This document shows positions 21,826 through 33,703 of a DNA stretch of 64,000 nucleotides, piece after piece; position 1 is the stretch's first letter, and each line of letters starts with the position of its first letter. Position numbers and translations under genes: made by a program. Source of the DNA: Seiridium cupressi (lineage: Eukaryota > Ascomycota > Sordariomycetes > Amphisphaeriales > Sporocadaceae); assembly GCA_036674765.1 (NCBI GenBank), contig JARVKI010000087.1, positions 118,115 to 182,114 on the forward strand. Direction: 5' to 3'. The notes beneath the pieces were generated by a model. That model had not been told where the DNA came from. It saw only the letters and a program-made list of their open reading frames with translations, and made no database searches.

Positions 21826-24524
21826 CGTGCAGGACAGCAGCAATCGCAGATCTCGGCGTCTGGACCACCAGGCTTCGACTTAGATGAAGGGGATGCGCTC
21901 GGGTTGATCTAAACGGCATGCAGCGACAATTTCAAATTGTCATCTGTTGGTAAAACTAGTTAAAACTGTGCTACCAGGTGGCGCAAGGGTCATCTAGTCG
22001 CGTGAGCAGTCATATAATTGTGTCAGGTAGAAGTATGAGTCAATTGAACTCGAGAAGATTTGGGGGGAATGCAGCACTTGAGCCATGGTGATTCCCGATC
22101 CAGTGCGGCACAGCTTGGTTGTGCTGCATGGAGCAGGGGGACTTTGGAGGTGCACGGGCTTTGGAATCCTCGGCTGGAGCCCAAGAACCACCGCTAGTTA
22201 AGCGCTGCCTCAACCCGAGATCCACCCCTTGGTATCCCGAAACACTGCGCCTCCGTCGCCAACGCCAACAATCTGCAGCCTCGTGTTGTGAAAATTTGAT
22301 GGCTTTTCCTATGGCCTCCAGGTCGTCAATAGTTTCTATCGATTACTACATATATAGGTTTGCGCACGCGTCTGTGCGGCTTATCTACTTGTAGCACTAA
22401 TACCGGTAGAGTGTAAACCGACTTTATAATGATAACGTGCGAAAGCGGAGCCCATGTCAGCAGCGACAAAACCGACAATCAGCTTCATACTGTAGCTTGA
22501 AACGTAAAAGTGCTGATAGACGCAATGAGTTTCAGGGATGCAGCTGACAAGGGGATGAGGAGTAAAACCTGTGACGACGCATCGTGCGACCCTCCTGGAA
22601 GGTAGGGTAAGGTGAACAACCAAGCCTATCTGGCAAAATCGATTGAGGACATGACCAATAGTCAGGAACAAAGATGCTCTTGTACCTGAAATACAGAACA
22701 ACCCACATCCGTAATCTCGTATTCTAGGTATGGCTGGCCGCGGGCCGTTCCTCCATCCCAAATTCTCCAAATTCAGCAATGGTCTAACCTTTTACATAAA
22801 TTTGGTCATTTACCAAAATCACAGGCCGTCTCGCATGTTATGGTAATGAAACAAGCCAATTGGCTCATTGTAGAACAGTCCCACAAGATGAACTAACTCA
22901 AATCTTAAACTGGATCACATAGTGTGATCCAATGAAGTATTGCGTGTAAACAGGACATGCCAATCAAAGTGGCTCGCCTAGCGCCTTGTTCATATGGAGA
23001 CGCCGAAATTCGACATGGCGCTCGGCTTATGGGGCCGGGCCGGGATTAGGCGCAATATTAGCGTAAGCTTTTCATGCACCGTACAAGTATCTCGTTCCTA
23101 GCAATTGTGTATGTCGATCCGCAGAAATCATTATTCCCACCATAACAAACCTCCCCACCCTCCAATGCTCCAGCAAGTGGGGTGGTAGTCGGAAGCTTGT
23201 GCTGCGGCGTTATTAATGTCAGGGTCTAGGGCTCTGAGAGCTGCCCTGACAGAAGTGACCACCGTAACCGGTCTCACCCACTTTTGCAACGCAACCCCAT
23301 TTGCAACGGCGCCCCGCCAAAGGCTGCATTTCAGTTAATTATCATAAGTCGAATAAGAATCCTATAAATATAAAGATAATAGAGTTTCCACCTGTTCTTC
23401 AACGCTCAACACGGCGGAGCCCGTTAGTGCCTCCCTCTGTGCAGCCTGGTGGGATCTAGCCCGAGGGGTTGATGAGTCTCAGACCATGGCACAGATGATA
23501 CCAAGACAGCTACTTGGCAAAACACTCTTTAGGTTGACTATATGCATGTGCTTACTGATGTTGCACTGTTAAGCATGACATTTGGCTCCATTGACTTCGT
23601 TCCATGTCGACTCTCGAAAATAGTGACGTGCTTAACTCATCGCACGGGCTTCCCATTTGCATGATACCGTGTACAAGAGAGTAGAAAGAGAAAATGCAGA
23701 TGCTATTAGTCCAGTGAGCGTCATTATTCGCACCTAAAACATAAAGACAGCTCGACGTACATGTCAGGCATTTATTAGCGCGTATAGAAAAGCTACATTT
23801 AAAGAAAATCAGATCAATGAGTATTGGAAATGAAAGACGGTTGACGTTGGAACGAACTCCCGGAAGTTGCAGAACCTAAACCCGTATAATTTCAAAGTAC
23901 CCAACGCTTCCATATCAATGATCAATCACACGCCTGGCCGTAACCTTGCCTTTTTTTATGATATGTAACAGGGATTGACATAGATAAAACATCCTCGAGG
24001 GTTCTATCTCTAAGACCTACTAGAGCCTGGCCTAGCACTCACATGCTAGGAGCATTCTTAGACGCAGTGACGGCTACGACAATTAAAGGACCGCCACGAT
24101 CCGACAGCTATGGGGCTTTACATATAGGGGTTTTATGCGATTTTGAACCAGCCTGGCTCTATTCTACTGACTAATTCGCTATGTCTGATATCTCCATGGG
24201 TTTCCAACAATATAATATAAGCGTGTTCAGCCAATTCTATCGTGCACGAAAACAGACTCTCAGATTGCGAAGCTGGTTTTCGAAAATAAAAACACTTTGT
24301 AAATATAATATTAGGTTTCTAATAGACTTGTTCTACGTAGCTATTAATATCTGCTCGTACCTTCCTTTTCTCTTCGTACCTTTTTCTTCTTCGAAATCGT
24401 AATTATCGAAAACGTTCCGATTTCGATCTTCGAATCGATATATTAACGTATAGGCCACCCTTTTGATTGTATTCTGCCTTACTGACATGCTTATACCAGG
24501 CTGGTCCCAAATCGCATAAACCTC
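21826..24524. other. Intergenic, 2.7 kb without a supported gene
   Basis: It contains the promoter of the large GHKL gene (left end) and the 3' flank of the kinase gene (right end). I see no conserved coding sequence, tRNA or transposon end. A-rich patches occur around 23350-23380 and 24270-24330. Confidence 0.45.
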
Positions 24525-26095
24525 TTACATGTACGGTAGTAGCTGAGCACGGACCTCGCTCCAACTTCGACGAGGAGGAGAACCAGGACGAGCAACAGAA
24601 CGAGAACTTCGACGGGAACGAGAACGAGGACGTCGACCACTATCGGTAGATACTTCCGGGGCTGCCGGTGCGTCGAGGAGACAAACGCGGATTATAAGTT
24701 CTATGGCGTCATCTTTCTCATGTTGAGGCTCATGATCTGGCATATTCTGGTAATACCAATTTGCATCGCGCTCATAGACAGCCCGCGAAACCCCTCCCGC
24801 TAGGCCGAGTAAATCAGGAATTTCGTTGGGGTCGCTTGACCGACTAAGAAGGATTGCATTCCGGAGGTCGGGATCGATACCTGGATGGTGTATGTTTCCC
24901 CGACCAAGCTCTGCAATCTTTTCCATCTGCTGTAGTATCATTAGTTCTTGGGTGCGTTGTTTTACAATGCCGAGGTCCATGCTTTATCTCAACTTACAAG
25001 GCCCACTCCTGCAACAAATGACTTCGTGGCACGGTCCCATGTTGCCTCGCTAAGTTGATATGAGTTATGTCGCTCGAGAATTTAGCATTATGACTTACTC
25101 GGGAGTTGGGACTTCTTGAACACATCCGAGATCAATGTTCTTCATTATTGGGACCAGTGAATGCTCCAAGTTGTCATCCATCTGTCCAAACATCACTGAA
25201 AGATATTCATTAGCTTTTTCCAATTGCAGTGTGGGGCTGAAGCTTAGCAGCATTTTGCCACCTACTATTTTCGGCGTGCAAATCTGTATTAAGCAGCATG
25301 CGAGGTGGAGTGTCCGGGTGGATAGTCTCGACCACTACTGGGCCCGCAGTGTGTACGTCAGGCCACGCGAACGCAATACCAATACGTACAACTACAATGT
25401 TTAACCCATCATGTCAGCATAATATTCTAGCACCAGGTTGGGAAGGCTCACAGCACATATATATCTTCCACATTATTCGATTTGGCAGGCGTCCGCCGCG
25501 CGAAGCCACCTTGTTTAGGAACGTCTGCAGTGTACCGTTTTCGACGTATTCCACTAAGGTGTGTTATTTTGTTAGTTTCTTGTGAAATCTGCGCCAGAAG
25601 CACTTGTTTCTTCTTCCTTCTTTTCTCTGTATGGCTTTGAGGCATACCATTTACTCTGGTCCAAGACAAAGAAATATGCTTACTATACATCCATTGATTA
25701 TCTAGCAGAGAAGGACCCAAGATTCTACGTAGAGGGTCTGGTCCACTCGGTGTAATTCTCTGAACAATATGTTCTGCACCTCGAAGAATCCGATATTCCA
25801 TTAGTATCGACCATTAATTCATCATATCCCGCCTCGGGGAACTCACTGTCATAACGTCTTTCTCATCCATGAAGCGGCCCGGCACACCGGTAAGCTCGTC
25901 TGCAATAATCTTGACAATGAATCTTAATAGCCCCTCGCCATTCCTATTGCGTCTCATCAAGCGGAAGATATCTCCCTGGGCCCCGGATCCAATGTGACAT
26001 TCGTAGCGATAACCGAGCCCATGTCGACGGTCGAAGGCTGCCCTCACGGTTTGTTCAACTCCCCTCGCCCGAGAGCCCATATGAGAGGAGGCCAT
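24525..26095 (-). CDS. Divergent eukaryotic protein kinase with Arg/Ser-rich tail
   Basis: Seven exons: 26095-25847, about 25759-25684, 25553-25452, 25391-25266, 25195-25099, 25049-24998 and 24929-24525. Kinase subdomains are visible in order: the glycine loop IGSGAQGDIFRL; FIVKII, with the ATP-anchoring lysine; hinge MEYVENGTLQTFL; catalytic loop NTDLHAEN, where HRD is replaced by NTD but the Asp and the later Asn remain; and metal-binding KNIDLG in place of DFG. The tail has SGRRPRSRSRRSSRSVARPG, an SR-like stretch. The acceptor of intron 1 is uncertain. The phase-consistent CAG at 25760 skips the conserved-looking YRILRGAEHIVQ, whereas keeping that segment leaves no AG acceptor in phase. 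This class is expanded in fungi, often near incompatibility genes (family knowledge). Substrate unknown. Confidence 0.75.
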
Positions 26096-27344
26096 GTTGC
26101 TAAGCCTGATAGATCACCACTTTATGGCAGTAGTTGGATGAAGGGCGCGAGTACTTGTAACCCTTGAAAAGATTAAGCTCGGCCTTAAAGGTTGGCACAA
26201 ATCCTGGGAAAAAGTATTCCCTTCGCCATTGTCCAAATGGCTCCCATTAGTTATTTTCATCACCTTTGTGTACACTGGAAATGAAAACGGAACCGTCGAA
26301 ACAAAGAGTTCTTCATTTAGCATGACGGCTGGCGTTGCGGTCAACCAGCTGGGAGCTACAGGCGGAATGCGCGGGCGTTGATCAAATACGTTTACCTACA
26401 ATGTAGTTTGGTGGAGAGAAGCGAGGCCCGCAGTAACTCCCCTGTTGCATCGCATCCATCCGAATTTGTCAAAATGAGCTGCACTCAAACAGTGTGAAAG
26501 CAGATGGAGTTCAAGCGGCTTCGACTTCTTCTCTTGACTTAGTAATGGTCGGAATTTATTGGTTACAGGCCACGCTTTCAGCAATAAACTCTGTGCAGGT
26601 CTCTTATGTAGGATATAAGCCCAGGTCCTGCTACGTTACAAGCTCGACAACCCAAATTCATTACTTGTCAGTTTTCTTTTTGATTGGGAACTCTGTCTTC
26701 CGCCCTGTTCAAAAACGTCTCGATTTCGAGACTCCGTTTTTGAACAGCTGGACGATTCGAAAAGTGCTTGAGGCTCTTGCAGCCCATTCCAAATGGGGAT
26801 AAGGAGGAGGAAGAGTACAATCTCTAAAGCGTACCGCAGTGCTTCACAAAGGAGCACCCTTCAAACACAGGCAGCCCTTCTTAGTCAGACCTATGCGCCA
26901 CAACGTGGCGTTTTACAATGCTTATCAAAGCTTGAGCTCAGCCAGTCAGATCGTCATTTCAGCCTTATGCTCACCGTGCATGAAATTCCACCACGCATGG
27001 TCCATCTCCACTGTGCATGACGGAATCCTACCCTACCGTAGAAGGGCCAATCATCTCTACTACCCACCATCTATCAGGCACTGTGCGCGACGTCTTGTGA
27101 CTTCGCGTTCCAACCCACCGAGCGCCACTAATGCAAAGTGGCACCAATGATAAGTGACGCGTTTAGGCGCGTTGTGCACAAGTCCATTCATGTATCACCA
27201 AGCTTGCTACACCTCCCAGCATAAATATGAGCGACTGCCCTGACAGTCAGGTTTTCTTTTTATTACCTCTCAAATTCGAAGCGTCCTCTATTTCGTGGCT
27301 CCATACAGTTCTGCCCTCGAGAATCCTTGACATCCACCACAACG
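26096..27344. other. Divergent intergenic region of the kinase and zinc-finger genes
   Basis: The kinase (minus) and the putative regulator (plus) are transcribed away from each other from this 1.25 kb. It holds a strong inverted repeat at 26705-26747. Short open frames at 26494-27150 carry no recognisable motif. Confidence 0.5.
26705..26747. repeat. 43-bp imperfect inverted repeat (hairpin)
   Basis: The outer arms CTGTTCAAAAACG and CGTTTTTGAACAG are perfect over 13 bp. The inner arms TCTCGA and TCGAGA pair around a 2-base loop, with a 3-base bulge on one side. It lies near the middle of a divergent promoter region. It could be a regulator site or a transposon scar. Confidence 0.8.
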
Positions 27345-28821
27345 ATGAATCCTCGAACTGATGACGACCAAGCGGACTGGCAAAGTGACTCAGAGGGTCA
27401 GCTGCTTTCGAACTACATCACCCTCGAAGGAGGCTTTGTCGCATCCCCAGATGCCCACTATCCCTATTCTCCTAGCGCGGATGATCTGCCCGTCCAACTA
27501 CACACGGTTCCCTACGAAGAGGGACTTCTTCAGCCATTTGCATTCGAAGAAGTCCCATCCTTCGGGTTGCAAAATGGCAACCTCGATGTCTCACACCTGA
27601 TCCAGCCCTTTGACAATACTCCCAGAGATTTTGAAGGGAGTATGCATCCTATGGGACAACACACCCATACATCGACCCCTTGTGAGTTTTATGGTATCTC
27701 CCCGAACCCCACACTGTCAACAAACTCTTTTGGATGCGGTCTTCGATCATGTTAAATCTAGGTACCTTCCCCATCGACTTATACAGTACGATGATACCCA
27801 GTATCAAGACTGGAAAGAACTCCAGATGCAGCCACATCTCGAAGGAGTTATACAGGAGACCGGCCGACTTGAACGAGAAATGTCGAGCCTGATTGCCCCC
27901 TCGGACATTGGAGTCCTCTATCCGACTCCGATGACCGCAGATTCGCGTGCAGTCCTGAGTCGACTGTTGTACTTGGTACAGAAGAGCTGGGAAGGACTGT
28001 GCACACATACTTGCGCATATGTAGGTCAAAATAGAGCAAAAAATCGGGGGCAATCATCCGGTAAGTGGGCTAACAGCCTTGGGATTTTCCGTTTCGATGG
28101 CAACCCAATCAAGCTCGCACCTGGAAGGTGTTGGGTCTCCTCCTTGCTCGGCGGTATGCCCCTGGTATACAGCTCCAGGTCACGCGATATTCATATGAGA
28201 CATTGGACTTGCTCAGCTGCCTGTGTTACTTTGGTAGGCTAATTGGGGCAGCCACCTTTCGGGTTTCGCAGGTTCGGATCTGTCTGATGGTGATCCATTC
28301 TGGTGCGATAGCAATTGCATTGATATGAATCAACAGACATATTCTAGCGGGCTATCGATGAATTCCGCTTCTGGGAATGCATGGGGGGAGCAGTATCATC
28401 AATTTGGTACTGTCTCTGAGAACGGTGCATATGGATTAGACAATCAGTAAGAGCTACTACTATCTGATTACGACCCAAAAGAAGGACTGACTTGAAGAAT
28501 AGATATCACACAACTGTGGCAAGCCAGGACCCCGCAAGTGCTATATATGCACCCCCTTACGTGCATCAAACTAGCTCCATGACAGACAACTCCGCTAGCT
28601 CTCCCATTGAGTCAGTGGTCTCCGCTTCCTGCACCACACATCGGGTTTCATGCTAACTCAAATCAAGGTTCATTACTACCAGCCTTATTCCCATTGGCGA
28701 TAGATGCGAATATTGCAATAAGGGACCTTTCAACCCAAAAAGACCTGACTCCAAGAAGCGTCATCAAGGGAAATGTCGTGAAAACCCTTGTAACAAGAGG
28801 TCTCCTATCACTAGCTGTTGA
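27345..28821 (+). CDS. Putative C2H2-type zinc-finger regulator, gene model uncertain
   Basis: The first ATG is at 27345; an upstream extension would need a TTG. A phase-consistent model is 27345-27715 (or 27685), 27762-28060, 28077-28153, 28238-28446, 28503-28610 and 28668-28821, about 405 residues. The N-terminal part is acidic and Ser/Pro-rich, like an activation domain. The C-terminal exon carries RCEYCNKGPFNP then SKKRHQGKCRENPC, which reads as a C2H2-like finger with a long insert. The intron at 28061-28076 would be only 16 nt (GTAAGTGGGCTAACAG) and is therefore suspect. Either it marks a deletion or indel, or the true splicing differs. DNA binding is inferred from the finger alone. It is divergent from the kinase gene. 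Confidence 0.5.
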
Positions 28822-29765
28822 GACTGTTGTATAATCTTTGCAATTGGCTGGTGGGCCATATGATGCATATCATGGGGATTGGAAGAAGAGATCGCTCGTT
28901 TTTGTCGGTTTGGTTTTGGAAAGGGGGCTATTCACACAGACATTAGAGGAGGAGAGTAGCAACCCTGGATTTTGCGTGTTTGGAGGAATACGTTGAAGGG
29001 TCACTTGCGATGTGGTGGGTTTATCTGCATCAAGTTGTTGGACTCTTCTGTTGGTTGTTTTATTGCCTGGTTCATGGCATCCATGAGTTAAATAAACACT
29101 CTCTTGTAAACTGCGAGGCACTGCTGAATTTCAAGCTTCAATGAGACTGCCAAGGATACTGCTTAGGCCCGGTAAATGGAAGATAGGTCTCGATATGTAT
29201 TTATCGTCTTAGTAGCAGGGCTGCTGGCCATGCGCTGATGAGATCATTTCCTAGGCTTGTAGAGCTATAAGATATGGATACACACGTATACCCTTCCCAA
29301 CACCGTCTAAGCACAACGACAGCGTACTCAGCAAGCGTGAAGAATCGAGTCTCTATGATGTCAGCCATGTTTCCATAACCACTCGAAGGATAGTACAGGG
29401 TTCAAAGAGTCCCTACGAGGGCTATTAGGAGTGCGGTACGAAAGAGAAAAGTCGTAGAATAAATCATGCTCGCTAGGCGAAGCGATCTTTCTGTGCTTTC
29501 GCTGACGAAACATTAATTTACAAATGGTATTGATCATATTTTCTTGTTTACAATCTACGATCTTCGTCAGTTGTGGCATGCACATATTGCGATTGCCGTC
29601 CCTCCACCTGCCTCCCCTTGACAAGATATTACACCCATGGATTAACGTCACGGTGCCCAAGGACCGAACTATCAAAATTTGTTCTTGGAGGCAAGCCAAC
29701 TCCATGCGTAGCCGATAGGATACACGTTATGGATTAACACCAAGTTAAAATACTAACCTAGCGGC
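28822..29765. other. Intergenic between the convergent zinc-finger and MYND genes
   Basis: No coding sequence supported. The small frames at 28870-29121 and 29361-29718 have no motif. Confidence 0.5.
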
Positions 29766-30803
29766 TTAACCCCGATCGTTCGTGGCTTTTTCGCGGACAA
29801 ATTCGATGGCAGGTGGACACTCGGACCAAGCATACCAAGTATGCCGGAACGAGAGAATAACTTCCTCCTCCGAGCCTCGGCTGTAGACTGTAGGCGTGGC
29901 GTGAGTATACTCATCTGGCTGCAGGATGGCTTGCCAGTAGTGCGGATTTTCCTCCTTTGTCCATTCATACAGCTTGTCGACTTGGTCCGCTAGGTCAGAA
30001 GCGAGATCATCATAATTTTCTCGATCAACGACCTCTTGATTGTACATAATGTCGCTCATGGCCTCCTCTACAACCCATTCCATCTTCTTCTCATAGGTCA
30101 GACCAGGATTCTTCCGAGTGTGCATCTGCAGGCCCTTGACATCCAATATCAATCGTATCTTGAGCAGGGTCATGGTCGCTTTGAAGCTGAGGTCCCAAAG
30201 CTTTGCCATCCACTTGTCGGATCGCTCAAATGCGTCCTCGTCATGCAGATCCAGGAAGGGCTCGCTGGTGTCGTGCCAGTCATAATCTGGCTTGGCGCCT
30301 GTTGTAGCCCACCATTTAATGTGGTCGTACGCATCTTGATCTTTCCCCAGACGAAGTTGCAGGGCGGGCACCTGGCGACGCACAGTTTGGTTGTCTCCAC
30401 GGCACAAGCGCAGCATGTCTAGACAGTCATCCAGAGCAGCCTGCACGGCCTCGCCGGTGCGGATGTTCAAGCGCGCGGTCATGAGATCGTACCGCTGCTG
30501 CATGTACGGGCGCGTCGGAGTCCAGAACCAGAAAGTGCCTACCGCATTTTCGAATGGATTAGCAGGCATGCGCGCATCGCCAGGCCGAGCTCGAACGTCC
30601 GCCTCTGCTTGTTGTAGTCTACCCTCAGCATCCTTGATGATTTTGCATGACGTTTTGTGGACTGGCCTGTGGGCTTTCTGATGCTCAGCACTGCAGTACA
30701 GTGCTATGTGGCAGGCGCCGCACTTCAGCAGATTGTCGAACTCGAAGCATGGAGGATGATAGCATTTCGCGAAAGGGAGACCGAGGTTCATGCGATTCGT
30801 CAT
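29766..30803 (-). CDS. MYND zinc-finger protein
   Basis: A single-exon gene of 345 residues from the ATG at 30803; the frame extends a little further upstream only with a TTG. Near the N-terminus the Cys/His pattern CGACHIALYCSAEHQKAHRP, ending HKTSC, is a MYND finger, a protein-protein interaction zinc motif. Upstream cysteines (CYHPPCFEF) probably complete the first zinc site. The remainder is acidic and helical, with no SET motif that I can see, so it is unlikely to be a SMYD methyltransferase. Such stand-alone MYND proteins are common and poorly described in filamentous fungi. The frame is intact. Confidence 0.85.
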   Translation of the reverse strand: MTNRMNLGLPFAKCYHPPCFEFDNLLKCGACHIALYCSAEHQKAHRPVHKTSCKIIKDAEGRLQQAEADVRARPGDARMPANPFENAVGTFWFWTPTRPYMQQRYDLMTARLNIRTGEAVQAALDDCLDMLRLCRGDNQTVRRQVPALQLRLGKDQDAYDHIKWWATTGAKPDYDWHDTSEPFLDLHDEDAFERSDKWMAKLWDLSFKATMTLLKIRLILDVKGLQMHTRKNPGLTYEKKMEWVVEEAMSDIMYNQEVVDRENYDDLASDLADQVDKLYEWTKEENPHYWQAILQPDEYTHATPTVYSRGSEEEVILSFRHTWYAWSECPPAIEFVREKATNDRG

Positions 30804-31635
30804 GTTGACTTTGTCAGAAAAGAAGCACTTGCAAGTTGCAGCTCTCTTTGCTTTCAAGCGCTTGTGTTAGTTCGCATGGGATAGAAATATGGCACGTGAT
30901 TGTACTTGATGTCGATAAGGCCTAACTGCAACAGGGTGAGGCTACCAATCCGTACGTACTCACGCTCTGATAGGTGGCTAATGATGTGATTGTTCAGAAC
31001 ATGAAGCTTATTTCCCAACATCCTCCCACCAGGGCTATTCTCGCTCAGCCCAACGTTTCTTAAGAGAAATCGCACAATATGCGTGCCATGTCCCATCGAA
31101 GTCGGTATCTATGAATTGAGTCACGAGCGACGTCTTCTATTGGTGAGGCCATCGCCAACATCGGCCTCTTGGAGCGTGTTGTTCTTGAATTGCGCAATCC
31201 AAGGACGCCCCAACTCATTTTGAACAGCTGACTGGGGAACTCCAACTCCTTCACAGTACTCTACAGTCCACACTGGAACTCACGCCCGGAAGCTGGGCGG
31301 ACATACACACACTTGGGCGGATCAGGTCGATCGTTCTGCACTGTTTATAAGCAATACAGACATTTGGTGATAAGATGTAAAGCCGAATTTCATGTCACAA
31401 AGAAGCGCAGGTTTCGTTGCCACTAAACGGGATAGCTCAATTCCCGTGCTTTTACGCGCGGTATAGTATGACAAATAATAAGGCAGTATGGGGCCATCAA
31501 CAGTTGCTAAAGGCTAAATTGAAATATCCTTCATATAATCGTTCAAGTAAACCAAGGTCAACGAGCATAAAACTGTGATCTGATCATGGATGCCTCCTGT
31601 CAATCTAGAACAGGTATTGGCAACCTTGCCTCGCC
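30804..31635. other. Intergenic: promoter side of the MYND gene and flank of the P450 remnant
   Basis: No supported gene. Confidence 0.45.
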
Positions 31636-32310
31636 CTAAAAAGTAACACCGTCGTCAATATTTGGTATGACGCTAGTGTGCTCGATGTGGTTAGGAGGGT
31701 GACTATCCAATTTTTCCGAGTACTTGGCGTCGTGCTTCATAAGCAGGTTGATGAAGATGAGTTTCAAGGCCTCCTGGGTAAGGAAGCGACGTGTGCAGGT
31801 GTGGGGGCCCCTGCTCCATGGCAACATGTCGGAGGCGAAGTGAAATTTGGCAGCATCACGGGCGTCCCTTATACGTTTCCAGCGCTTGGCATCGAACTTA
31901 TCGCCGTTTGGGTAGACGTCAGGGTCATGCCCGTGAAGCCTGTCAGGAATGACGATGGATGTGCCGGCCGGAATTAGAAGTCTATCTTTGAAGGCGAGTC
32001 ACTAAGAGCACTGCGCTGCATTGTGTCTGATAGCGAAGTCATCAAGCCATTCTGTGTCCTTTTCGAAGATGTTTTAGGCATATGATGTTAAGAGGTGTTG
32101 ATTCGTTGGGTCTCCTTCATGCAGCTGTCTATGACGCGGCGAGCTCCCAGGTATTGGCGCTTCCAGTTACCGTACTGAGCATGCATCAGGCTGATCTCAT
32201 CTAGGATCTCAGCTGCCGACTTGGGCCGATCGACGAGGTCAAATAGTAAGGGAGTGCAGTCGGGATTATGAGATGATCAGGAGCAGCGACAAGAGAAGAA
32301 ATGGCTTAAA
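31636..32310 (-). pseudogene. Cytochrome P450 C-terminal fragment (pseudogene)
   Basis: Only the last third of a P450 is present, on the minus strand. Reading 5' to 3', LLFDLVDRPKSAAEILDEI and MHAQYGNWKRQYLGARRV lead to MKETQRIN, whose ETQR is the K-helix ExxR. An in-frame stop follows. A change of frame comes next, then HGHDPDVYPNGDKFDAKRW (the PERF-like region) and LPWSRGPHTCTRRFLTQEAL, the haem loop. That loop keeps the ligand Cys but has Thr-Arg where Cys-x-Gly is expected. The C-terminal end HTSVIPNIDDGVTF is normal. No N-terminal membrane anchor or I-helix is found upstream, so the gene is truncated as well as interrupted. No function is expected. Confidence 0.85.
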
Positions 32311-33703
32311 TATGTCGCAACGCAGACCTCTACTAAGTCAACGCCGAATCATCGATTAATTATCCGCTCCGGGGGTCGCGGGAAGGTAGTGTCTTATTTT
32401 GCGAATGTGACAATAGAACGGCAAGGCGCTGTTCCGGCTACACAGGTAAAAACTTTCATCGCTCAGCCTCGCATTCCGAGGCGGCAATGCCGTTTCTTCT
32501 CCAGTGTTCGAGCCTTTCTGATATAGTGACTATGCCAGCATTCCCAGCGCTATGTGCACATCTCTGTAGCATGCACATGGTGAAGTGGCAGCTTTCAGAA
32601 GTATTTATACCAAATGTGGACTTTCAGTACCTTCTTGTGTGATCACACCACACGCTTATACACTTCGCACTGTCGCCTACATCCTGTGAATCAGTTCAAT
32701 ATGAGGGTCTTACCCGACAGCGCATGTTGAGCGACCAGTACGATAAAGCATTGCCCTAACAACCCGAGTATTTTGAATACTGAAACTTTTTTCCCCAAAA
32801 GCAATATAATCGATCGAATTGCTCTCCTTACGCCTGGGTTTGGTACATATAGACACCACTCTTACTTGAATACATCAAGCTATATTGTTTGTACTCGATA
32901 TTCCCTCGTTCAGCGATGTGTAGCAAGAAACATGGAAGCCGAGTAGGGGAATTGTGTAACGTATCCGATGGAGGGCAAGCACTTGCTGCAATGCCAGTGT
33001 CATGGCATTAACGTGTCCCACCTATGGTTATGGTGGGTAGCGGCTGGCGTGGCTCTCTCTTAAATGCTAGCTGGTGTTTTCAGAAGGGGGCTCCGGGTGC
33101 ATGAAGGCCAGTAAGTGGTAATATCTTCCAACACTGAAACTAGCTATGCATATTAAGGGAACAATGTCAATTGGTAGACAAGGGCAAATATCAGCTCTCT
33201 TCATACAATGTAGCGCCAAGTTATTTCCATGACTATCGTGGAGAATTAGTGGGGCGAGACGACTTCAACGTCTGTACAGGAGCTAGCTAGGCTACCCCAA
33301 GAAGGACTGACCTAGTCAATGCAGCCTCCTTCCAATCCAATTCATCCTCTCACATGCTAAGCATGAGATCCCAACGCGCAAGCGTCGTTAAAGTGTTTCA
33401 ATCTCCCCACAAGTCCGCCAACGTACAACGTGATACGAAATGGCGGTCTCAGATGGCTCACCGGTTCAGTTGCCAAGTTGGAACGGCGAATGCCAACGAC
33501 TGCGAGTCTGAATCGGCGAATGGGGCCGCTGACCCGTCAGTCGCCGATTGAATGTGCTCCACTTATTGGTCAGACCATGGACAAAATATATGATATCGGC
33601 TTGCGATGATACGTAACCATAAGTTGAATTAAAAAGAAACCGAGATATCTAATCTTCTTCGACTCTGCGAAACACTTCTAGTTGAAATTTCACCATCTTC
33701 AGA
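32311..33703. other. Intergenic, upstream of the cysteine dioxygenase gene
   Basis: No further P450 sequence and no other gene recognised. The segment next to 33704 is the likely promoter of the dioxygenase. Confidence 0.45.
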
